Assembly (NCBI GenBank): GCA_937989665.1
Contig: CALKRN010000003.1
Span: 124,001-188,000, forward strand
Direction: 5' to 3'
DNA: 64,000 bases
Source of the DNA: an uncultured Desulfomicrobiaceae bacterium
GTDB lineage: Bacteria > Desulfobacterota > Desulfovibrionia > Desulfovibrionales > Desulfomicrobiaceae
The notes beneath the pieces are model-generated. The model was not told the DNA's origin. It saw only the letters and a list, made by a program, of their open reading frames with translations, and made no database searches. Positions 53,934 to 63,276 of this stretch are shown piece by piece (positions within the stretch are counted from its first letter, which is position 1; each line of letters opens with the position of its first letter). The position numbers were made by a program, and so were the translations under genes.

Positions 53934-53949
53934 AGGCCCCCTCAGCAAG

Positions 53950-54043
53950 CCCCGAGAACGCGGGTGCATGATGGGCAAAATGGGGAGGAGGGGCTTTTCC
54001 CTGCCCTCGTTCCGATCCCCGAGAATGCAGGCGCAGGGTGGGC
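53950..54043. repeat. Imperfect 27-bp direct repeats
   Basis: Copies at 53950-53976 and 54017-54043 share 22 of 27 bases, both beginning CCCCGAGAA and ending TGGGC. The spacing is 67 bases. They occupy the 224-base gap between two glycosyltransferase genes. I cannot assign a function. Confidence 0.6.
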
Positions 54044-54157
54044 GACGTTGGGGTGGTGGCCAGGGGGGGCAGGGCGAGAAGAGGAGAGGTCATGGCTGCC
54101 CATGCCATAGCATCTTCGCTCTATTTCCGGTTATGCGGTACATAGCGATAATGGGTC

Positions 54158-55525
54158 ATGGCCGCTGATCCTATCGTCATCCTTCAGCTCCAGCGCTTAG
54201 GGGATTTGGTCCTCTCCTTCCCGCTCCTGTTGTGGCTGGCGCGTCAGTATCCGGGCCATCCCTTGTGGCTGCGCGCCGAGCCAAGCTTTGCGGCCCTTAT
54301 TCAAGGGATTGTCCCGCCCGTGCGCCTCATGGGGCCTGATCATGACGAGGAATTGTGCGCCACTCCCGCGCGCTTGGTGGTCCATCTCGGGCATGCCGCC
54401 CATGGGGCTCGCCTTGCCGGGGCGATTCCGGCCGCAGAGCGGTGGGGGCTGGTGCGTCAAGGCGAGGCGCTGCGCGTGTTTGGTTTTTGGCACCGCTACC
54501 GCACCTCGCTCTCCCATGCCAATCGCCATAACCGGTTCCACTGGGCCGAACTCTTCGCTTTGGACCTTATCTCCCCTGCTGGGATTGCCGCGACCCATTG
54601 GGACCTGCCGCGGGCCAATCCCGTGGGCAAGGTGGGGCTGTTTCTTGGCGCAAGCGAACCAAGCAAGGCCCCGACGCCTGTTTTTTGGGCCGGAGTGGTC
54701 GCGCACCTGCGGCGGTTAGGCCTTACCCCTGTGCTGGTGGGAGGCCCGGCCGAGGTCCCCCTGGCTGAAGCCGTGCGCCAGATGGTGCGCCGTCCGGTCC
54801 TCGATGTCTGTGGTGTGTTTACCGTGGAGCGCCTTGCCTACTTCGGGCAGGAGCTCTCGCTTTTTATCACCCCAGACACTGGCCCCATGCACGTGGCCGC
54901 GTGGACTGGACTGCGCGTCCTCAACCTCAGTGTGGGGCCGGTATGGCCATGGGATACGGGTCCCTACCAGCCAGGCCACTTTGTCCTTCAGGCGGCCCGC
55001 TCCTGTCGGGGCTGCTGGTCCTGTACCCATGTGTGCCCGCCCTGCCACCGCCCCCTCTCGCCCCGCCACGTGGCCCAGTTGGCCGCGGCAATTATTGCAG
55101 GCCGCCGTTGGGATGTTCCAGAAGGCCTCTCGTTGGCTCACACGGCTCGCGACGAGCATGGGCTCTTTACCCTGATGCACCTGGGTGGCCATTGTCCTGC
55201 TGCCCGGGAGGCTGTTGCCCGCTACTGGCAGGCCTTTTGGTTGGTGGTAGGGGCAGGAGAGCCGGAGCCATTGGCCCAGGGGCGGGCCCAGGCCCTTTGG
55301 TCCACGGCCCCAAAGCTCGCACAGTCCATCCGCCGTGCGAGCCTCCACCTGCTACGGCTGGTGGCCGCTGGGGTGGGGCCTGTGCCGTGGCAGCAGCTTT
55401 CCCCTGCGTTGCGGCCGTTGGCAAGCGTTGTGGCGGTGCTCCTGGAGAGTGACGATTTTGCCCCGGTGGCTCGGCGCCAGGCGGTGGCCCTTGTGGAGCG
55501 CCATCTTACCTTTCTTGCCGGTTAG
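54158..55525 (+). CDS. Family 9 glycosyltransferase (heptosyltransferase-like)
   Basis: A 455-residue GT-B protein. The N-terminus VILQLQRLGDLVLSFPLLLW and the C-terminal block FITPDTGPMHVAAWTGLRVL are the GT9 signatures shared with WaaC/WaaF. The protein is longer than usual owing to a C-terminal extension of about 120 residues and a Cys cluster CRGCWSCTHVCPPC. The latter could bind a metal. It may modify LPS or a surface protein. It stands between CgeB-like and fliK genes. Confidence 0.82.
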   Translation: MAADPIVILQLQRLGDLVLSFPLLLWLARQYPGHPLWLRAEPSFAALIQGIVPPVRLMGPDHDEELCATPARLVVHLGHAAHGARLAGAIPAAERWGLVRQGEALRVFGFWHRYRTSLSHANRHNRFHWAELFALDLISPAGIAATHWDLPRANPVGKVGLFLGASEPSKAPTPVFWAGVVAHLRRLGLTPVLVGGPAEVPLAEAVRQMVRRPVLDVCGVFTVERLAYFGQELSLFITPDTGPMHVAAWTGLRVLNLSVGPVWPWDTGPYQPGHFVLQAARSCRGCWSCTHVCPPCHRPLSPRHVAQLAAAIIAGRRWDVPEGLSLAHTARDEHGLFTLMHLGGHCPAAREAVARYWQAFWLVVGAGEPEPLAQGRAQALWSTAPKLAQSIRRASLHLLRLVAAGVGPVPWQQLSPALRPLASVVAVLLESDDFAPVARRQAVALVERHLTFLAG

Positions 55526-55577
55526 CCATGCGTGTTTGGAATGCCTTTTGATTGGAGTCTGCTCCAAGGAGGCTACC

Positions 55578-57227
55578 ATGCAGTTTTTTCCTGTTTCCGC
55601 AGGGCAAGGGAAGGCGTCTGGCGCCATGGCGAGTAAACTGGGCACTACGGTGGGTTCGCTTTTTGCCAAGCTTGCACGGCGGGGCAAGGCAGAGGTGGCC
55701 CGGGGATTGTGGGCAGAGATGGCCCAGTTGCGGGAGAAGGGCGCCATTGAGGAAGACCTTTGGCAGCGCCTGACGGATTGGAAAAAGTCAGGAGACGATG
55801 GGCGGCTGGCTGCGTGGATTGCCCAGGTGTGTCCTGGGCTTTTGCCCCACGAGGCGCGTGCGTTTTGGGAAGTCGCGGGGGACGATTCGAACCCAGATCT
55901 TCGGCTGCCTCTTTCGAGTACAGGGCAACGAGGGCATGAGGGCCGTGTCTCGATCCAGACCGAACGGGGGGTTGCCGTGCCGCCCGAAGGGCAACGGCAA
56001 GCTCGGGTGGCTGAGAGGAGGCTGCCTTCCCAGCAGGCAGGCATGGCCTCTCCGTTGTCTGAAGGAGAGAAAAAGACCACAGCAGCAGGGCACGGGCGAG
56101 GCCAGGAAGGCGAGCCGCCGAGCGTCATCAGAGGATTGGTTGGTCTTGGGGGCAAAGGAGGACAGAGGTTGGCCGATGGGCAAGCCCGGGACCTTGGCGT
56201 GCATGCCGACAGCTCAAAAAGCAGCGGACAAGAAGTCGGTGCTGCTGGAGGCCTGCTCGGATCGCAGCCTCAGGGCTTGGGCCAATCCGGACGGCCGATG
56301 GGTGCGGCGGTGGGCGCAACGGGCCTGAGGCCAGAGGCGGGGCGTAAGGATGGGCACGAGGGTCTGGCCACCGATGTTGTGGGGAGACGTGCCCCGGAGA
56401 GCGGCCGCGCCACCACGGCGACTCCTGTGGCCGCTGGGGTAAGCCTGTGGCAGGAAGTGGAGCGACTAGCGGCCCAAGAAGGTCGGCGGCGATCTGCCTC
56501 TCAGGAGGGTGGGCAAGGCCATCGCCAGAGGGGGGAAGGGGAATCCTTGCCCTGGTTCAATGTCCAGGAAGTGGCCCCGCAGATGGTAGGACGTGGGGGG
56601 CGCGGTCGTGGTGGAGAGGGCGGCGATGGCCAGGAGGAGGCCCGAGGGCGAGAGGCGCGGCTGCGCCGCATGTCTGAGGCTCGGGGTGGTCGAGAGGGGT
56701 TTGAGGCCGGGGCCATGCTGTCTGGCGAGTTCCCGGTTGTGGCCTCGTCGCGCCCTGAGGCCGTGGCCTCTTCCATCGTGGAACAGACCGCCCAGGCCCT
56801 GGTGCGCCAGCTCTCCCCTGGGCTGAAACAGCTTGCCATTCAGATTGAGCCGCAGGAGTTGGGGCCCATTCATGTTACTCTGCAGGTGCGGGGAGGTGAG
56901 GTCCAGGCCGTGCTGCGGCCCACGAATCCCGAGACTGGCCAAATTTTGGCGGCCCATCTGCCAACGCTCCGCCAAGAGTTGGAGCGTCAGGGATTTCAGG
57001 TGGCGCGTCTTGATGTCCAGGCGGGCTTGCCGGATGCAGGATCGCACGGTGCCTGGGATGGCGCTGGCCATCAGGGACAATGGGCGCAGCCGGAAAGTGG
57101 GGGGCCGTTGTGGCGCCGTTTGGTCGCGGATGAGGCGTCTGTCCTGGCTCGAAATCTGCAAGTTGAAGATCAAACCCCAGTGCGTTCGGCAAGTCTTGCC
57201 GCCGGGGCGGTGGACCTCTTTGCGTAA
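55578..57227 (+). CDS. fliK: Flagellar hook-length control protein FliK
   Basis: A 549-residue protein with an N-terminal helical part, a long Gly/Arg/Glu-rich and Ala-rich central region (about residues 110-380), and a conserved C-terminal Flg_hook domain ([40 protein letters not shown]). The disordered centre is typical of FliK, which measures hook length. The ATG at 55578 follows AAGGAGG. flgD starts 11 bases later. Confidence 0.85.
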   Translation: MQFFPVSAGQGKASGAMASKLGTTVGSLFAKLARRGKAEVARGLWAEMAQLREKGAIEEDLWQRLTDWKKSGDDGRLAAWIAQVCPGLLPHEARAFWEVAGDDSNPDLRLPLSSTGQRGHEGRVSIQTERGVAVPPEGQRQARVAERRLPSQQAGMASPLSEGEKKTTAAGHGRGQEGEPPSVIRGLVGLGGKGGQRLADGQARDLGVHADSSKSSGQEVGAAGGLLGSQPQGLGQSGRPMGAAVGATGLRPEAGRKDGHEGLATDVVGRRAPESGRATTATPVAAGVSLWQEVERLAAQEGRRRSASQEGGQGHRQRGEGESLPWFNVQEVAPQMVGRGGRGRGGEGGDGQEEARGREARLRRMSEARGGREGFEAGAMLSGEFPVVASSRPEAVASSIVEQTAQALVRQLSPGLKQLAIQIEPQELGPIHVTLQVRGGEVQAVLRPTNPETGQILAAHLPTLRQELERQGFQVARLDVQAGLPDAGSHGAWDGAGHQGQWAQPESGGPLWRRLVADEASVLARNLQVEDQTPVRSASLAAGAVDLFA

Positions 57228-57238
57228 GGAACTGCGTT

Positions 57239-57922
57239 ATGATTGAGAACATCCTCCAGACCCAAGGGGCCTTTGCGGGGGCCAAGACCCAAGGGAGCAA
57301 AGAGCTGGGCAAGGACGCCTTCCTGCGCTTGCTCGTCACCCAGCTCCAGCACCAGGACCCTTTGAATCCCATGGATGACAAACAATTTATCGCCCAGCTC
57401 GCCCAGTTTTCCAGCCTCGAGCAGATGAACAATATCGCGGCGGGCATCAACCAACTCACCCAGCGTGCGGCCAATCAAGACCTCCTCGCCGCCGCCGCCT
57501 TTATGGGTAAAGAGGTCGTGGCGTCCGGCAGTGGAATAACCAAAGAGAACGGAAAGGTTTCCAGTGTGGATTTCACCCTTCAGGGTGACGCTGCGGAGGT
57601 CCAGGTGTTTGTGTACGACAATGCGAAAAATCTTGTGCGCACCGAGCGGCTCTCAGGGCGCCAGGCCGGGACGTCGCTGTATCGATGGGATGGCAAAGAT
57701 GATGCCGGCACCGTGCTGCCCGACGGTCGCTACACCGTGACTTTTGCCGCGACAGCTGGCGATGGATCGCCGGTGCTCGTATCTACCGCGGTCTCTGGAC
57801 GGGTGGCGGCGGTGGAACGCCAGGATGGGGCCGTGCAATTGCGGCTCACGGATGGGCGGACCATCGCACTCGCGGATGTGCGCACTGTAACCGAGGCAAC
57901 GAATACTGCGGCTTCGCAGTAA
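57239..57922 (+). CDS. flgD: Flagellar hook capping protein FlgD
   Basis: Caps the growing hook; 227 residues. The conserved N-terminus [20 protein letters not shown] is followed by [13 protein letters not shown], and the C-terminal FlgD Ig/Tudor-like domains contain [20 protein letters not shown]. It sits 15 bases before flgE. Confidence 0.93.
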   Translation: MIENILQTQGAFAGAKTQGSKELGKDAFLRLLVTQLQHQDPLNPMDDKQFIAQLAQFSSLEQMNNIAAGINQLTQRAANQDLLAAAAFMGKEVVASGSGITKENGKVSSVDFTLQGDAAEVQVFVYDNAKNLVRTERLSGRQAGTSLYRWDGKDDAGTVLPDGRYTVTFAATAGDGSPVLVSTAVSGRVAAVERQDGAVQLRLTDGRTIALADVRTVTEATNTAASQ

Positions 57923-57937
57923 GATAAGGAGGGATAT

Positions 57938-59740
57938 ATGGGACTGTCAGCTGCTATGTATTCGGGCACCAGTGGATTGCGCGTCCATGGTGAGGACATG
58001 TCGGTGATCGGCAATAATATCTCCAATATTTCCACGATAGGCTTCAAGGCTTCGCGCTCCTACTTTGAGGACGCCCTCAGCCAGACCATTTCCGTGGCCA
58101 ACGGGGTGGGGCAAGTGGGCCGGGGTGTGGCCATGGGGGCGGTCATGGGAGATTTCTCCCAAGGCTCGCTGGAGACGACGAACGAGGCTACGGACCTCGC
58201 CATTGGTGGCAATGGCTTTTTTGTGGTGGTGCCGCCTGGAGAAGAACGGAATTACTACACCCGGGCCGGTTCTTTCCGATTCGATAAAGACGGTTATCTC
58301 GTGGATACCCATGGTTATCGCCTCCAAGGCTGGCAGGTCCAGTCCGAGGAGGAGAGCCAAGTTGTCGATACAGCCGCCACGACCACGCCTACGGCCACGG
58401 TGAAGATCGTTGGCGTGCCCAAGGATATCCGCCTGGAAAACTTCCAGTCTCCGCCCCAGGCCACGAGCCGGGTGGACCTGATTCTCAATCTCGACTCGCG
58501 CTCTGTGGATCGGTCGGTTCGCGACGATACCAATGGTGGTACGGACGACCCTTTTGATGGCGAGCCGTTCATCGCCATGTTCGATGCCTATGATGCCAAT
58601 GACCCGACGGGCATACCCTTGGGCGAGGCGCGCTATGCCTACCAGACGACGATCAAGGTGTATGACGAGAATGGTGGCGCCCATAATCTCACGGTGTACC
58701 TGGACCCGGTCAATGATCCCGGGGTGACGGATAACGCCGGTGGCAAGCGCTATTGGGAATATATCGTGGCCGTGCCGCCGAGCGAAGACAACCGGGAATT
58801 TTGGGCCACCCAGACGGATACCTCCAAACGCGGGATTCTCATGGTAGGGACCTTGACGTTCAATGCCACCGGCGAGCTGGAGGGGATGAGTGCGTTCAGC
58901 ATCAACAATCCGTATAATGGTGCGGGTGGCACGCAGCCGGATGCTGGCCCTCCGCCCACCGCTGGCGTGTTTGCCACGGATGCGAGCCGCATCGATAACT
59001 GGACGCCGGCAAATTTTTCCAAGAATGGTTTTCCGGTGTGTACCGCCAACTTCCTTGGCAAGGCCAACGGCAGTATTACCGCGACAGATTCTGACCCTGG
59101 GACGACCAATATCCCCCAAAAGGACCTGACCCTGGCGGATAATGTTCCAGCCAACATCGAGATCAACTTCGGCCTGCGCAACAAGGCAACGACCTGGACG
59201 GGCGGGCTCACTAGTCTTCAAAGTCTGCAGCAGATCATGAGCGGCGTAACGACCCCGGCCGATATGCAGGCCGCCCTGGCGACCATCAATAATTTTAGTT
59301 CGGTGGAGGCCAACGCCCTGCGCACCACGAGCTATAGCTCGGCTTCCACCACTGTCTATCAGTCGCAAAACGGCTATGCCCCTGGGTTTCTCCAGAGCGT
59401 GTCCGTGGATCGGGATGGGGTACTGACGGGCCGCTATTCCAATGGCCAAGTACAGCAGCTCTATGCCTTAACGATTGCCACTTTTAACAACAATTACGGG
59501 CTCTACCGTGAAGGCGGGAACCTCTTCACCGAGACGCGGGCCTCTGGGCCGGCCATTACTGGCTTGGCCAATACCGGCGGCAAGGGGAGCATTGCCTCCA
59601 ACGCTTTGGAGCAGTCCAACGTCGATCTTGCTACGGAATTCGTAAAGATGATTACGACGGAAAAGGGCTTCCAGGCCAATTCCAAGACCATTACCACGAC
59701 GGAAAACCTGATGAATACCCTCATCCAGCTCAAGCGCTAA
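57938..59740 (+). CDS. flgE: Flagellar hook protein FlgE
   Basis: Hook subunit of 600 residues with the rod-type N-terminus (MYSGTSGLRVHGEDMSVIGN), the FlgE core (GNGFFVVVPPGEERNYYTRA), a variable middle and a C-terminus ALEQSNVDLATEFVKMITTE ending LMNTLIQLKR. AAGGAGG precedes the ATG. It is longer than the roughly 400-residue enteric FlgE, as in other Desulfovibrio. A terminator follows at 59769. Confidence 0.93.
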   Translation: MGLSAAMYSGTSGLRVHGEDMSVIGNNISNISTIGFKASRSYFEDALSQTISVANGVGQVGRGVAMGAVMGDFSQGSLETTNEATDLAIGGNGFFVVVPPGEERNYYTRAGSFRFDKDGYLVDTHGYRLQGWQVQSEEESQVVDTAATTTPTATVKIVGVPKDIRLENFQSPPQATSRVDLILNLDSRSVDRSVRDDTNGGTDDPFDGEPFIAMFDAYDANDPTGIPLGEARYAYQTTIKVYDENGGAHNLTVYLDPVNDPGVTDNAGGKRYWEYIVAVPPSEDNREFWATQTDTSKRGILMVGTLTFNATGELEGMSAFSINNPYNGAGGTQPDAGPPPTAGVFATDASRIDNWTPANFSKNGFPVCTANFLGKANGSITATDSDPGTTNIPQKDLTLADNVPANIEINFGLRNKATTWTGGLTSLQSLQQIMSGVTTPADMQAALATINNFSSVEANALRTTSYSSASTTVYQSQNGYAPGFLQSVSVDRDGVLTGRYSNGQVQQLYALTIATFNNNYGLYREGGNLFTETRASGPAITGLANTGGKGSIASNALEQSNVDLATEFVKMITTEKGFQANSKTITTTENLMNTLIQLKR

Positions 59741-59768
59741 ATGGTATTGCTCTCCTGAGGGAAGAAGG

Positions 59769-59796
59769 AAAAACCCCGGCCTCAGCCGGGGTTTTT
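59769..59796 (+). terminator. Bidirectional terminator between flgE and fabI
   Basis: ACCCCGGC (59773-59780) pairs with GCCGGGGT (59785-59792) around a CTCA loop. It is flanked by A5 on the left and T5 on the right, so it works for flgE and for the convergent fabI transcript. Confidence 0.85.
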
Positions 59797-59837
59797 CTAT
59801 GGGCTCTTGCCGCAAGGCCTTCAGCCACCACGGCCTC

Positions 59838-59913
59838 GGTTTGGGCGAGATTTTTTCTGGATCACCCGTGCTTGCCATCCAAGAGCTCCGTTTGGGCAAG
59901 ATTTTTTTCAGGA
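59838..59913. repeat. Imperfect direct repeats after the flgE terminator
   Basis: GTTTGGGC(G/A)AGATTTTTT occurs at 59839-59856 and again at 59890-59907, both followed by a short C(T/A)GG motif, 51 bases apart. The region lies between the terminator and the fabI stop. It looks like a small duplication; no role is evident. Confidence 0.55.
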
Positions 59914-59938
59914 GGAGGGACTCCCGGTGTTACGGGGC

Positions 59939-60703
59939 TCAGATACCCATGATGTGGTACCCACTATCGACGTAAATGACCTCTCCAGTGACGGCACTGG
60001 CCAGGTCCGAGGCCAAAAACAGGGCCACCTTACCCACTTCTTCTTGCGTGATGTTGCGCCGCAGGGGGGCGCGCTCTTCAATGGTTTGCAGGATGGAGCG
60101 AAAGCCCGAGATGCCGGAGGCTGCAAGGGTCTTGAGGGGACCGGCGCTGATGGCATTGACGCGAATGCCCTTGTCTCCCAGATCCATGGCCAGGTAGCGG
60201 ACACTGGCCTCCAGGGCGGCCTTGGCCACGCCCATGACGTTGTAATTGGTGATGACCTTTTCCGAGCCATAGTAGGTCATGGTCATGATAGAGGCCCCGG
60301 GAGCAAGGAGTGGCTCAAAGGCCTGGGCCAGGGCGACCAGGGAGTAGGCGGACACATCCATGGCCAGGTGGAAGCCTGCCCGGCTTGTCTCGATATAGCG
60401 GCCTTTGAGGTCCTCGCGGTTGGCAAAGGCGATGGAGTGGACGAGGATGTCCACGCTGCCCCACGCATGTTGGACCGTGGCCACCGCGGCCTGGATGGCG
60501 GCATCGTCCGTAACGTCGCAGGGGACGAGGAGTTCGCCCCCCAGCTCGACACATAGGGGTTCGACGCGCTTTTTGAGGGCTTCCCCGGCATAGCTCAAAG
60601 CGATGGAGGCACCGTGATCTTTGAGGGCCTTGGCAATGGCATAGGCAATGCTTTTGTCATTGGCCACACCGAAGATAAGGGCTTTTTTGCCGGACACGAG
60701 CAT
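59939..60703 (-). CDS. fabI: Enoyl-[acyl-carrier-protein] reductase FabI
   Basis: Last step of each fatty-acid elongation cycle; 254 residues of the short-chain dehydrogenase fold. The start LVSGKKALIFGVANDKSIAY, the DILVHSIAFANREDLKG block, the catalytic Tyr-x6-Lys in YNVMGVAKAALEASVRYLAM, and IRVNAISAGPLKTLAASGI are present. The ATG at 60703 is set by homology. It is 10 bases after purC, so it belongs to the hisD-purC transcript. Confidence 0.94.
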   Translation of the reverse strand: MLVSGKKALIFGVANDKSIAYAIAKALKDHGASIALSYAGEALKKRVEPLCVELGGELLVPCDVTDDAAIQAAVATVQHAWGSVDILVHSIAFANREDLKGRYIETSRAGFHLAMDVSAYSLVALAQAFEPLLAPGASIMTMTYYGSEKVITNYNVMGVAKAALEASVRYLAMDLGDKGIRVNAISAGPLKTLAASGISGFRSILQTIEERAPLRRNITQEEVGKVALFLASDLASAVTGEVIYVDSGYHIMGI

Positions 60704-60713
60704 GGAGGTCTCC

Positions 60714-61619
60714 TTATGCGTTGGGGATGGGGAGGGGATGACCGGTGAGGATGCGATAGATCTCGAGATAGCGGGACTGGGTTTGGCGGATAACGTCGTC
60801 CGGGATGGATGGGGCCGGGGAGCGTTTGTCCCATCCCGAGGCTTCAAGCCAATCACGCAGGTACTGTTTGTCGAAGCTTGGTTGGGAGCGGCCTGGGGCG
60901 TAGTCTTCTTTGGGCCAGAAGCGCGAGGAGTCTGGCGTGAGGACTTCATCAATGAGTATGAGGTCGCGGCCATGAAGACCAAACTCAAATTTTGTATCGG
61001 CGATGAGGATGCCGCGGGCTTCGGCAAAAGCACGGGCTCGTTCGTAGATGGCTAGAGAAATATCTTGAACCCGGCGGACAAGTCCTTCTCCGATACGGGC
61101 CTTGGCCGTGGCGAGGGTGATGTTTTCGTCGTGCGCCCCGACCTCGGCTTTGGTGGAAGGCGTAAAGAGGGGCGGGGTAAGCTTGGCGGCCTCAGGCAAG
61201 CCTGGGGGGAGCTTGTGGCCGCAGACACTGCCCGTGGCAAGATAGTCCTTGTATCCTGAGCCGGTCAGGTAGCCGCGCACAATGCATTCCATGGGCAAGG
61301 GTTTGGCGCGGCGGACGATCACGGCCCGTCCATCCAAATCGTCGGCAAAGGGCTGGAGCGCGGTCGGAAAATCGGCCACCTCGGTGGCCACGAGATGGTT
61401 GGGCACTAAATCGGCAACATGGCGCATCCAGAAGATCGTCAGCTGGTTGAGGATCACGCCTTTAAAGGGCACGGGCTCGCCGAGGACGACGTCAAAGGCC
61501 GACATGCGGTCAGTGGTGACGATGAGGAGATGGTCGGGGTCGAGGGCATAGATGTCTCGGACCTTGCCGCGAGAGACCCGCTCCAGGCCAGGGAATTGGG
61601 TTGAAGTGACAATACGCAT
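60714..61619 (-). CDS. purC: SAICAR synthase
   Basis: Purine synthesis ligase that adds aspartate to CAIR; 301 residues, the longer form. Visible blocks are RGKVRDIYALDPDHLLIVTT, DRMSAFDVVLGEPVPFKG, VRGYLTGSGYKDYLATGSVC, DTKFEFGLHGRDLILIDEVL and TPDSSRFWPKEDYAPG. The ATG at 61619 is used because AAGGAG lies five bases upstream; an in-frame GTG two codons earlier is less suitable. Confidence 0.95.
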   Translation of the reverse strand: MRIVTSTQFPGLERVSRGKVRDIYALDPDHLLIVTTDRMSAFDVVLGEPVPFKGVILNQLTIFWMRHVADLVPNHLVATEVADFPTALQPFADDLDGRAVIVRRAKPLPMECIVRGYLTGSGYKDYLATGSVCGHKLPPGLPEAAKLTPPLFTPSTKAEVGAHDENITLATAKARIGEGLVRRVQDISLAIYERARAFAEARGILIADTKFEFGLHGRDLILIDEVLTPDSSRFWPKEDYAPGRSQPSFDKQYLRDWLEASGWDKRSPAPSIPDDVIRQTQSRYLEIYRILTGHPLPIPNA

Positions 61620-61628
61620 GCGCACTCC

Positions 61629-61694
61629 TTAGCGGCCGGATTGGCCGACAGGTAAGGCCACGTCACACCAGGAGGCAACGGGATCAGTCGGCAT
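61629..61694 (-). CDS. Small ORF between hisD and purC
   Basis: A 21-residue ORF beginning MPTDPVASWCDVALPVGQ and ending at TAA. It has a very good ribosome site (GGAGGAG, five bases before ATG) supplied by the last hisD codons. The stop is nine bases before purC. No family is recognised. It may be a real microprotein, a coupling element or chance. Confidence 0.4.
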   Translation of the reverse strand: MPTDPVASWCDVALPVGQSGR

Positions 61695-61696
61695 GT

Positions 61697-63001
61697 TCAC
61701 TCCTCCTTGGGGATGCGGGCTTCGATACTGCGGGCATGGGCCTCGAGACCCTCGAGGCGGGCCAGTCTGGCAATGGCCGCGCCGTGTTGGGCCAGGTAGG
61801 CCGCCGAGGTCGCCACGAGGCTCGTCGTTTTGCAAAAGGTATCCACGGAGAGGGCTTGGGCGAAGCGGGCCGTGCCCAGGGTCGGTAGGACGTGGTTGGG
61901 GCCGGCAAAATAGTCTCCCACGGGTTCGGGGGTATGATGGCCGAGGAACACGGCGCCAGCGTGGCGCACCAGGGGAAGAAGCTCCCAGGGGTTGGCGACC
62001 GCGAGTTCGAGATGTTCCGGGGCAAGGGTGTTGATGACCTCCATTCCTGCGTGCATGTCGGCAACGAGGATAATGGCGCCCCACTGGCGCAAGGCGGCCT
62101 CAGCGAGTTCCGCACGGGGGAGTTGGGCCAGTTGGCGGGCAAGTTCCTCACGGGTGGCCTCCGCGAGGCCGGGCTCCGGGGTAACGAGGATGGCCGAGGC
62201 CATGGGGTCGTGTTCGGCTTGGGAAAGGAGATCTGCTGCAAGGCCGCGTGGGGAGGCCGAAGCATCGGCGAGGATGATAATTTCACTGGGGCCAGCGATC
62301 ATGTCGATGCCCACGGTGCCAGCCACGAGGCGTTTGGCACAGGTAACATAGATATTCCCTGGACCGGCAATGACATCCACCGCCGGGATGGTGGAGGTCC
62401 CGTAGGCGAAGGCCGCCACTGCCCAGGCCGAGCCCATGCGGTAGACCTCTGTGATGCCGAGCATGCGGGCCGTGGCCAGGATGGCAGGGTGGACAGAGCC
62501 GTCGCGCCGCGGTGGTGTGGCGACGGCAAGGGAACGGACCCCGGCCACTTGGGCCGGGATGGCGGTCATCAGTAGGCTGGAGATGAGGGGGGTATCCCCT
62601 GCTTGGCCGCCGGGGACGTAGAGCCCCGCGCGGTCCACGGGCAGGACCAATTGGCCGAGGATGGCGTCCGGATCATGCGTCAGCCACGAGGAGCGGCGCT
62701 GGCGCTCGTGGAAGGCCCGGATGCGCGCCGCGGCTTCGGCGATGATGGCAGCATCCTCGGCGGGGATGGTCGCGGTTTCCAGTGCGGTTTCGGGGACGCG
62801 GAGGGTCTCGGGCGTGGCTTTGGGCCAATCAAATTGGGCGGTATAGCGGGCGACAGCGGCATCACCTTCGCATTGCACGGCCTGGAGGATAGTGCGGACC
62901 TGGATTTCGAGGGCTTCGCCGTCGGCGCTGGGAGCGTTCCGTTGCGCGAGCCATCGCCGCAGCTCTTCTCGTGGAGGGGAGGAAAGGATGCGAAGCGGCA
63001 T
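61697..63001 (-). CDS. hisD: Histidinol dehydrogenase
   Basis: Final two oxidation steps of histidine synthesis; 434 residues. Recognised by LPVDRAGLYVPGGQAGDTPL, VAAFAYGTSTIPAVDVIAGP, GNIYVTCAKRLVAGTVGIDM, AGPSEIIILADASASP, SQAEHDPMASAILVT and APEHLELAVANP. It is the first gene of the leftward group with purC and fabI; no other his gene is near. AAGGAAC precedes the ATG. Confidence 0.95.
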   Translation of the reverse strand: MPLRILSSPPREELRRWLAQRNAPSADGEALEIQVRTILQAVQCEGDAAVARYTAQFDWPKATPETLRVPETALETATIPAEDAAIIAEAAARIRAFHERQRRSSWLTHDPDAILGQLVLPVDRAGLYVPGGQAGDTPLISSLLMTAIPAQVAGVRSLAVATPPRRDGSVHPAILATARMLGITEVYRMGSAWAVAAFAYGTSTIPAVDVIAGPGNIYVTCAKRLVAGTVGIDMIAGPSEIIILADASASPRGLAADLLSQAEHDPMASAILVTPEPGLAEATREELARQLAQLPRAELAEAALRQWGAIILVADMHAGMEVINTLAPEHLELAVANPWELLPLVRHAGAVFLGHHTPEPVGDYFAGPNHVLPTLGTARFAQALSVDTFCKTTSLVATSAAYLAQHGAAIARLARLEGLEAHARSIEARIPKEE

Positions 63002-63220
63002 GACGAGTTCCTTGGCAAAGAATGTGCGCTGGCCTTACGCTGGCCCCCTAGGGCAAGTCAAATGGCGGGGTGCCTTGTGGTGGGTAAGGGGGACCGTGGA
63101 GGGACAGCGGCCGGTGACAGTTTCCTTTCCGGGCGCTGGCGTTTGGTTCCCAGCTTCGGACGCCCCGGAGGAGAAGATCGCGGTGATGGGCCGCGTTGTT
63201 CTATGGCTCGGGTCGAGGGC

Positions 63221-63254
63221 AAAAAGAAACGGCCAGGGGCGCCCCTGGCCGTTT
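63221..63254 (-). terminator. Intrinsic terminator after the porin gene
   Basis: A perfect palindrome at 63227-63254 (AAACGGCCAGGGGC and its complement) is followed on the minus strand by C and T5 (63225-63221). It lies 22 bases past the porin stop and separates porin from hisD. Confidence 0.9.
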
Positions 63255-63276
63255 GCAGTGGAACCAACAGAGATGC

